Below are positions 56,792 to 64,000 of a stretch of DNA of 64,000 nucleotides, one piece after another; the stretch's first letter is position 1, and each line of letters starts with the position of its first letter. The notes beneath the pieces are model-generated. The model did no database searches. It was not told where the DNA came from and saw only the letters and a list, made by a program, of their open reading frames with translations. A program made the position numbers and the translations under genes. Source of the stretch: Hawksworthiomyces lignivorus. Its lineage: Eukaryota; Ascomycota; Sordariomycetes; Ophiostomatales; Ophiostomataceae. Where the stretch lies: contig NTMA01000007.1 in NCBI GenBank assembly GCA_002917075.1, forward strand, positions 310,001 to 374,000. Direction: 5' to 3'.

Positions 56792-59132
56792 CTATAGCTC
56801 CCAATCCCATACATATGGCAGTGTCTGAATATTACCATTAAATGATTCCCAGTCGAGCAATACTTGTCCTGCTGTAGAATTCAGTCCCGCGTTTTCCAGA
56901 TTGACAGGGAGCATCAGTCCCGTGTCCATCGGCGCAAAGCCTCGGTCGTGGCCCATTCCGTCATCGTGGGCTGACACACTGTCCCCTCTAGATGATGACA
57001 AATGATCAAATGCGGTGTCTGCTGAAAAATGAGAAGGGCCTTGAATGTCGGCTCCATCTGATACCTCCGTATTTTGGCTGCTTTCTATGCTGACCGCCAG
57101 AGCCGTTGCAATATTCAGACTCGAGCTTGGCGCGTTAGTGTCTTGCAGCTGGCTGAGGTTCGCCATCGTTTGTGAAGCCACCGAGTCGAATTCATCTCGC
57201 TTTTCCTTGAAAGCCGGAAAGCGCTCCACCATTCCCCAGAGAACCGTCGAAGTGGTGTATAAGAGCCTCTCGAGATCCTGACGGGAAAATTTGCCTCGGA
57301 CAGTCGCGGAGTGAAAATAGCAATATATTAACGCAGTGCCGGCATTAAAGAGATTTTCAATGGCTTGCCAGAACAAGCGAAGCTTATTAGCGCGGAAAAA
57401 TCGGCGGTATAGGTTGATCAGATAGGCGGAAGAGTGTGCCAGCGCCACCATCGCCTCTGGTGTGGGCGTGGGAATATTGGGCGAAGGACGGTAGACGTAA
57501 AGCAGGGCCCGTTGGAACGTCAGCTCAAGCACTTCTGGGGGGGCAATGTTGCTTGTATGTTCTCCCAGCGATCGGATTCTACAAATCCGGTGGTACCAAT
57601 TTTTAAGCCTCTCAGCCATGCCAGTCTGCCACCTCACGTAATCGAGCGGCTGGTACATTGGCGGCGTCTTCTCGTGAAGGACCGTATACATTTCTGATTG
57701 CAACCGTCGATAGTCAAACCAGTAATGTGTGTACCTCTTTTTGCTAATTTCTGGATTCGCAGCTTCCAGAATACCATTTTCAGCAATGCACTCGTCATCT
57801 GCGAGGCTCGGGTACTTTGTAGTATGTAAGCACTGGTTGCACGCCATGACGGATGTTGATAGGGCAGACATACCTGTGCCGTGATTATGCCATCTGACAA
57901 GCATGGGGGCCTCCCTGTCGCGACGGATACATTCCGGTCCATCGAGTAGGCAACCCAGAACGTCCGGCGCATAATGTCTAGTGTAACACAGCCCACCGTT
58001 CCTAGCGGAGGGTCTCTGTGCAAGCCCAGCTCCACTGAAAGCCGGAGCGCCGATCCGATCATATTCCAACCGCGGAAATCTGTCGGGTGGAGATACGCGT
58101 ATTGTGCCAGCAACAACAAGGCCTGGACACCTTCGATGTCATGGGGGAGAGTTGTTTTGCTCAGTGCAACTAGGGCCGTTTGATAATATCGGTCACAGAG
58201 CAGAGTTGGTACGTTAGACGGGTCGTGTTTCTGCATCGTGATCAATCCAAGGGCGAAGACCATGTTGACGAAGTACAGTGTGAAATTGAATGTGCTCTGC
58301 TGAGACTGACTGGGCCTAGACGTAGACAGAGAAGGCTGGTCCTCCCTTGTATCTGAATAGACTCTATCCAGCTTAGAGCGAAAGCTCGGCTCGTGTAGCA
58401 GCGGCGAGCTGAAATTAGAATATTCAAAGTAAGCCTTGACGAAAAACTCAGCTTTGTCTCTCGTGGGCAGCGCATTGGATGGCAGCTCCAGCCCGTCTGT
58501 TAGAGAGGAAAGGATCTGGTCCGAGTCTCGAGGAGCTCGACGGTCCCAGAGAGGTTCAAGAAACGGATCTCCGTCGAGCCCCATCAGCTTTGAAAAAGGC
58601 AATGACGAGAAAGCAGGCCGAGAATTAGAAGAACGCCGCCGAGGCAACCGGCGGCTTTCATCTGCCAGGCCAGAATCTGTGGTTGGGCAGTCCAAAGCAC
58701 TGCCAGGACTGACATCTACCAAGCCCCTGCCTTCCTGCAGCTGGATCTCCAGCTGAGCGACTCGCTCTTCCAAGTGAAGCACATAGCTAATTGTAAGGTA
58801 GTTAGTTAATAAGACTCATATTTCGAGACGCACGGTGTTGATTTGGACGGATCAAACCTCCTTGGGATCTCTCTTTTGGCAATAGCGTCATATCCGACGC
58901 ATTCAACGCCTGCCGCTTCACATAATGAGCAAGCCTATGTAGGTCAGACGTCAATGAGAAATAAGCTAATATGACATGAAAGAGAGACAGGCGAGAAGAA
59001 TGGCCGACGCACCGGTAATTTCTGGTCGCATCTCTTCTTCCTCTGACGGCAACGGATGCATGCCGTGATGTTTGATCGGGCAAGGGGGGCGGGTCGTTCA
59101 TGAGAATCGGCTGACAAGCTTGGATTTGCCAT
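56792..59132 (-). CDS. Zn2Cys6 transcription factor with fungal_trans domain, candidate cluster regulator
   Basis: Exons 59132-59013, 58934-58858, 58786-57874 and 57814-56792; 710 aa. The zinc cluster is split by intron 1: C25-x2-C28-x6-C35-x6-C42-x2-C45-x6-C52. A coiled-coil follows across intron 2 (YVLHLEERVAQLEIQLQ), normal for dimerising zinc-cluster proteins. The middle homology region has DFRGWNMIGSALRLSVELGLHRD, DIMRRTFWVAYSMDRNVSVATGRPP and the usual downstream helices. It is last in the 44.8-59.1 kb cluster and convergent with the permease. A dimer could bind the CGG-N6-CCG elements in the two divergent promoters; that link is inference. I see no copy of the 15-bp word in its own upstream DNA. 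Confidence 0.92.
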
Positions 59133-61144
59133 TTCTTTTCTCTAGGATACCTCAAAGCGCTGGATCTTATCTCCAGCGAGTTTATTGGAATAATACTAGA
59201 TTGATGGGCAGTGAAGCTCGGACGGGGAAGTCAATCTCAACCTAGATATGGAACTATATTCTTCCGCTTCGCCCTTGTCTTATCTTTTGAGGGGGCTTTG
59301 AGGGGGCTTGCAGAAGTCAGTCGATAGTTCAGTAACTAACCACTGATAGAAGTAGTAGCCCCAGACAGTAGCTTGGTCGCGTGGACTTGAATGTCTCTAG
59401 TGCGGTCTTTGTAAACCTGGCCTCCTTAGGGGCCACATGTTGGTGTTACTTTAGTAGACAGAACACCGCTGTAACTTAGCCTCTAGGGGCAAATTTAGAA
59501 ACCACTCGTACGCCACACATAACGACAGGGAGATTAATGTTTTTGCCATATGTTTCCTTTCTTGTAATATCGTTTGTTAGCGAGAAGAAAGGAACAGCTC
59601 ACCCATAGTGTCGTGAATGTAGCAGAACAAAGCATCATGTTTAGTGGACTACATCACAAAGTTTCCTAGTAAAAAAGTTTAACCGTGATATTCTAAGTGA
59701 ATCACTAAAGTGGCGAAAAAATACTATACGTTGGGCAAGGCTACCAGCAAAAGCAATGGTTCCGGTTTTTGTCGATGAGAAGCCTCATTATATTCTTTAA
59801 TATTTAAATTCAAGTACAGCGCCCATCAATATCATGCAGTCCGTGTATAAATCATTTGTGTTCTGTAAGACGTTTCGAAGCTTGAGGCACCCACCGACTT
59901 GATAAATTGTATAAAGCAATCTCTTATTAGATAAAGCCATAGATGTTGTTATAGGCATGAGAAACCCGAATTCGAATAAAACGCACCGCATGGCAGTTTC
60001 CAGCATGCAAAGAGAGTAGCAGGACGGCAGATCTCGGGAGAACTCTGCAATCACTCTCACTAGAACACCAACTTTCCATATCGAGATGCAAGATATCAGC
60101 GAAACAAGGACAGTGAAAGTCAGCTACATACGTTGTCGTATAACGTTTGCTACTACATTATACAGATTATGCATAGTTATATTGGACTCCAGGCCAGGTG
60201 CCGTCTTTCCGGCCTCCCCCCTGAACTGCAGCCTTGTATAAGTCCAAAATGAGGAACGGCCTACCGGTACCACAGCCAATATTGACGTCTTGGCTCAAAC
60301 TCTCCAATCAAAAACTCCACAAGTCCCGTATATGCATTTCGAGCTGGCAAAATATTTCTCATTTGGGGCAAGTTTCTGTCCAAGGTAGAAGAGATAATAC
60401 TACACTACGCAGGGACCTCTGTGTGTACCTACTCGCTCTCCTTTTTATTCTTTCTATGATTTCTTTTGAGCACTCCACAAACATTATGCTTAACCTAGAA
60501 CAGACACCTTGAAAGTGTCTGATCTGGTGAATCCGTGTCTTGGACCAGCAAAGCCAGGTGTGAGTTTAAGTTGGCACGTTCTGGTCTTGTCAATAATGTA
60601 GCAGACGACACACCACGCACACAATACTGCAGGCTCTAAAAAGTACCTAAACAATCCATCCCAGAGCCTTAGTTGTTCACATAGCTGCTTCTTAGGTTGA
60701 CAGAGGACTGATTGAGGACTGATTGAGAACTAACAATTCCTTTGATGGGTATCTACATCTTGCCAAGTCAAGCTGCTTGCACCACACTGAATTGGATCTT
60801 GGCAAAGGACACAGCTACTTCGAGATTCCACCATTAAGGGCTGGCAGGGATGACATAGAATAAATAATGAAAATTAAATCCCTAACTAGAAAAATCTCTC
60901 GGGATTTTATTAAGATCTACCATATATTTCTAGAGGTGCCAATGCCTTGTTTTCATTCGTATAGTTCTTATCTCCATCTCGTGTCTTCTCTGTTTTGCTG
61001 GTGTCTCTATCTCCTATTCATCTGTCAGTTTGCAGACTCCTAATCCTTGTCGATATCTGCATTTTGTTCTTTACAACTTATACATGCCGCAATCTATAGG
61101 AACAGCACTGGGTCAAAAGATAAAAGAAAAATAGGGTTGCAATC
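59133..61144. other. Divergent intergenic region
   Basis: About 2 kb between the regulator and the secreted-protein gene. AT-rich; short frames (for example the 87-aa minus frame at 59797-60060) have no support. No repeat of note. Confidence 0.5.
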
Positions 61145-61696
61145 ATGAAGATCGCTCACATCCTCGCCCTCAGCAGCTTGCTCTGGTTAGGCGGAGCGCT
61201 TGCCTCACTATGCAAGCCGAGAAATTGCACCAACCTTGTCACCGATCCCGACTTCGCCGACGGCGACTTGAACTGGGGCACCGAAGCAGTTATAGGGGCG
61301 AGCCTAACGTACCAGAGCTGCTGCGATCCCTTCGACTCGTGTGCCTTAATGGTAGCACCTGCCACGGATGGAGCCTACGCCTCTCCCATGCAGCTGGTCG
61401 CCGGCATGGTCGCAGACACCACCTACCGCGTAACCGTGCAGTACCGCATCTTGGAGAATATCGACGCGGCCGCCCTCACTTGCGGATTCTTCAAGAACTA
61501 CAAGGGCCGTTATTTTGACGCGGATCTCTCAACGGTGTCCTTAAATATATGGGAAACGCTCAGCTTCGAGTACACCGTCCCCGGCGGTCCCGGCGGCCTC
61601 ACCCTCTTCTGCCTGTTCAGCAGCAACTCCATCGCCAGCACCTTCGCCGAGCTTGCTCACTTTACCGTTGTGCCCGACTCCTGTCCCGCTGCGTAG
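61145..61696 (+). CDS. Small secreted 8-cysteine protein, CBM/CenC-like fold possible
   Basis: Single exon, 183 aa. A signal peptide covers residues 1-20 (cleavage near ALA-SLC). The mature protein has eight cysteines (C23, C28, C59, C60, C66, C113, C156, C180), enough for four disulfides. The text NLVTDPDFADGDLNWGTEA, then TTYRVTVQYRI and WETLSFEYTVP, follows the strand pattern of galactose-binding-like CBM (CenC) folds that start with N-x-D-F-x-x-G-x-x-x-W. Fungal proteins of this kind are found on the wall or secreted; some are candidate effectors. The ligand is unknown. Confidence 0.8.
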   Translation: MKIAHILALSSLLWLGGALASLCKPRNCTNLVTDPDFADGDLNWGTEAVIGASLTYQSCCDPFDSCALMVAPATDGAYASPMQLVAGMVADTTYRVTVQYRILENIDAAALTCGFFKNYKGRYFDADLSTVSLNIWETLSFEYTVPGGPGGLTLFCLFSSNSIASTFAELAHFTVVPDSCPAA

Positions 61697-62029
61697 CCAT
61701 GTGCAGCTCTGCATACCGATGTCTTTGTCCATGCTCAACTCATATAGGAACCCATCTTTCTTCATCTGATATTCTGTCTGTTAGGTCTTCGATCGCAGTT
61801 GAAGCAGTGGATGAACTACTCGGTGTATCTGCTATGTAACTAGATTCATTAGTTGCTCCTATTTAATTTTTCGTCAGGTCAGGCGTGCATATATGATGGA
61901 AAAATAGATTACAATGTATGTCTCATCGCAAGCTCAGAAGCCCGTTTCCAGCATGAATAGCTGTATGAAGAGATTGTCTTTCCATAGGCACCTCATCCAC
62001 TCCCTTCTTGATTTCAATAAGCTTGTCCC
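61697..62029. other. Convergent 3' region
   Basis: 3' flanks of the secreted-protein and VOC genes. Nothing else seen. Confidence 0.6.
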
Positions 62030-62479
62030 TCACATCGGCGATGCCCGATTAGCTAGCACCACCCGGTATCCGTCCGGGTCCTCAAACGTCTTGCCGCACT
62101 GGTCCCAATAAGGGTTGAATGCAGCTACGGGCGGAAATCCGGCGTCGACCAGGCGGTCGACAGCAGTCTGGAAAGTAGCCGTGTCGGGTAGATAGAACAC
62201 GAGCAGGTTGTCTTGGGTGGGAGCGCGGCCGGCGTCATGGCCGCGCTTGGTGGTGAATTCTAGGTGGTAGGGGGCTTGCGCCGCCGGCGAAGTGGCGCCT
62301 CCCGCGCCAGAAGGGGAATCCTGCTTCGGAAACCCTAGCATCAACCCGTCGAACCCTTCGTGCTCGCCGAACCGGAATAGCTCGGTAAAGCCGAGGCCAT
62401 CGCGGTAGAACGGCAGCAGCGCGTCCAAGTTGTTAGTCGGACGCGCGATGCGGAGGTGGGCGCCAGCGAGGAGGGACAT
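62030..62479 (-). CDS. VOC-fold (glyoxalase/bleomycin-resistance-like) protein
   Basis: Single exon, 149 aa, the length of a one-module-pair VOC protein. It starts AHLRIARPTNNLDALLPFYRDGLGF, the classic first strand and helix. Later come YHLEFTTK and FEDPDGYRVVLAN, the closing strand. Likely metal ligands are the histidine at the start and that of YHLEFT; the final acid of glyoxalase I (usually a Glu in the last strand) is not obvious, so metal use and activity are uncertain. A Gly/Ala/Pro insert (residues about 56-70) lies before YHLEF. Members include isomerases, dioxygenases and resistance proteins; the role here is open. Confidence 0.88.
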   Translation of the reverse strand: MSLLAGAHLRIARPTNNLDALLPFYRDGLGFTELFRFGEHEGFDGLMLGFPKQDSPSGAGGATSPAAQAPYHLEFTTKRGHDAGRAPTQDNLLVFYLPDTATFQTAVDRLVDAGFPPVAAFNPYWDQCGKTFEDPDGYRVVLANRASPM

Positions 62480-62935
62480 TGCTTTATTTTATCCAGCAAG
62501 GAATAGAGAACAGACGGTTGCGGCTTCGGTGGCTCAGCTTTCTTTCTGGCTTTCTACTGTTGAGCGAAAAAAAGAAAAAGAAAAAGAAAAAGGAGAGGAC
62601 GATGATAGACTCAGTTGTCGCATTCCTCGTAAAAAGAGAACAGCGGAGTCATCGGAGTTTCGATTTCTCTCCACATCGACGTCAAAACTTGGCATGCTGG
62701 TTGGGGTACACAAATCATTGCGTAAAATAAACTGCGGTACTGAGAAACATGCAGTTCATCATATTATCCTTGTTCTGCAACCAATGCAAAACAAAAGTCT
62801 AGTTCTTGATGACATTTCTATATGTACATGCAAAAATGCCGATAATGCAAAATGCGCCGTGGTGCTTTTTATGCCACCATACCGTATCATGACCCTCTCT
62901 TCTCAAATCAATGCTACACAATCTTCATCACTTCT
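62480..62935. other. Intergenic region, VOC promoter / TRM61 3' flank
   Basis: It contains an AAAAAG simple repeat at about 62565-62592. No gene seen. Confidence 0.6.
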
Positions 62936-64000
62936 CTAATTTCGCCTCTTTTCTTTCTTCTTGCCTCCCTGGAGCTCCTGCCGCTTCTGCTCCTTGCGTA
63001 GATCCCGTTTTACCGCGCCAATGACGCCCTTCTCATTGCCGCACGGCCAGCGGGCGGCTGCCGCGGCCTCATCGGCCTCGGTCCACTCGCGCGGCAGCAC
63101 GGCAAAGACCAAGTAGGAGGTGTGGGTCTTGACCTCGGACTCGACGCGAGTCGCCAGCTGGCCCTCCATCCAGGGCTTCGCGGCAGAAGAAGCGGCCGTC
63201 GCCGCGGCGCGGCCGCCTCTTCCTGCCGGTTCTGTCTCGTCGGCGACGCTCACCATCGTCTCGTCTCCGTTCTCCTGCTTCACATCGCCATCCACGTCCA
63301 TGGCGCCGCTTCCGTCCGCCGCCGCCGCCGCCGTATCTGCCTGCGCCTGCCAGTATTTCTGGTTGTGCTCGCGGGTGCGGCTGTCGATGGCCTTGAGGCG
63401 GGCGACGGCCTCGAGCACGTCGCGCGGCGGCGGGGCGGCGCCGCCGCCGCCAGCGAGCTCAGGCCGGTCCCGGTAGACCAGGATCTTCTTGTTGGCGATC
63501 TCGATCATGTCGATGTCGACCCAGCCGAGGCGGCGCAGCACGGACACGGTGCGGGTGACCTGCTCGATGCAGGGGGAGAAGGTGCACAGGTAGATGCTCT
63601 TGTGCGGGTTCAGGGGCGAGAGGGGCGCCGCCGCCGCCGCAGACGGGCTGGAGTCGGCGTCGCCTTCGCCGGCAGGCGCGGCAGGCGCTGCTGGCGCCTT
63701 TGGCCGCCGCACCAGGTGCTCCAGGGCGCGCCAGGGCGCCGGCAGGTCTAGGAAGACGGCGTCGGCCTCGGGGCTGGTGCCGTCGTCGAGCAGGAAGCCG
63801 CCGCCGTAGACGTCGCGGTTGGTCAGCGTGACCAGCCCCTCGGCCCCGTCGGTGCCGCTGAGGCCGTGGCTCGCCAGCTCGGCCCGCATGGTGCGGTAGC
63901 GCTCGTTGTGGAACTCGAAGCTGAATACTCTGCCTGAACCGCGGTCCTTGCCCCCGCCGCTGGCACTGCCGTAGACGGCGCGCGACGCGGCGTGCGTGAA
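62936..64000 (-). CDS. TRM61: tRNA (adenine-58-N1)-methyltransferase catalytic subunit TRM61 (5' partial)
   Basis: The frame is open from base 64000 to the stop at 62936-62938; the N-terminus lies right of the window. Visible parts belong to the C-terminal two-thirds of the methyltransferase: FTHAASRAVYG (usual FSHALARTVG region), VFSFEFHNERYRTMRAELASHGL (the acidic AdoMet-ribose strand), DAVFLDLPAPWRALEHL (the catalytic DLPAPW motif), CTFSPCIEQVTRTV and WVDIDMIEIANKKILV. With TRM6 it methylates A58 of tRNAs in the nucleus. Low-complexity Ala/Pro/Gly and acidic inserts (residues after RRPKAP and around DVDGDVKQENGDE) enlarge it. A lysine-rich tail ends the protein. Confidence 0.92.
   Translation of the reverse strand, partial: FTHAASRAVYGSASGGGKDRGSGRVFSFEFHNERYRTMRAELASHGLSGTDGAEGLVTLTNRDVYGGGFLLDDGTSPEADAVFLDLPAPWRALEHLVRRPKAPAAPAAPAGEGDADSSPSAAAAAPLSPLNPHKSIYLCTFSPCIEQVTRTVSVLRRLGWVDIDMIEIANKKILVYRDRPELAGGGGAAPPPRDVLEAVARLKAIDSRTREHNQKYWQAQADTAAAAADGSGAMDVDGDVKQENGDETMVSVADETEPAGRGGRAAATAASSAAKPWMEGQLATRVESEVKTHTSYLVFAVLPREWTEADEAAAAARWPCGNEKGVIGAVKRDLRKEQKRQELQGGKKKEKRRN

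Noticed and set aside
59797..60060. 87-aa minus frame
   Set aside because: No homology pattern, AT-rich context, no start context.
1..64000. tRNA, rRNA and CRISPR signals
   Set aside because: GTTCGA-like words (for example near 12321, 25811 and 53823) lack the rest of a tRNA B box or cloverleaf, and no regularly spaced repeats with unique spacers are present.

Overview
The window is nuclear DNA of a filamentous ascomycete (Pezizomycotina; Sordariomycetes is my guess, not shown). Reasons: genes are broken by many short introns (about 45-110 bp) with GTAnGT or GTGnGT donors and YAG acceptors, coding blocks are GC-rich, intergenic DNA is AT-richer, and the families are fungal (Zn2Cys6 regulators, DUF7702, Dal5-type permease, DHA1 MFS, SPX-EXS exporter, CAF-1 large subunit). 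I rebuilt exon structures by hand from splice signals and checked that every join keeps frame. There are 20 well-supported genes plus one doubtful small ORF. I found no rRNA, tRNA, CRISPR array or intact transposon.

Layout. 1-10.4 kb: a sugar permease cut by the window edge, then a P450, a DUF7702 membrane protein, a DHA1 drug-type exporter and an UPC2-like Zn2Cys6 regulator. This looks like a small accessory set without a visible backbone enzyme. 12.5-15.7 kb: a cPLA2-type phospholipase whose last third is about 43 copies of a GSAGQPY-like heptad. 16.7-25.5 kb: a secreted glycoside-hydrolase-like protein, the SPX-EXS phosphate exporter SYG1/XPR1 and FAD synthase. 25.5-32.9 kb: a 7.4-kb gene-free gap. 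32.9-43.2 kb: a disordered fungal protein, the CAF-1 large subunit, a doubtful poly-Asp ORF, an alpha/beta hydrolase and a glycine-zipper protein. 59-64 kb: a secreted 8-Cys protein, a VOC-fold protein and TRM61 (cut by the right edge).

The most interesting region is 44.8-59.1 kb. Five genes look like one catabolic cluster: an ATP-dependent 5-oxoprolinase/hydantoinase, an MmgE/PrpD protein, a DAO-type flavin amine oxidase ending in a peroxisomal SHL signal, a Dal5/allantoate-type permease and a Zn2Cys6 regulator. The first four form two divergent pairs, and both divergent promoters carry the same 15-bp word TGGCGGTCGAGGCCG, whose core is CGG-N6-CCG, the site architecture of Ppr1/UaY-type zinc-cluster regulators. 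I infer one regulon that imports and degrades a cyclic amide or N-substituted amino acid. The substrate is unknown.
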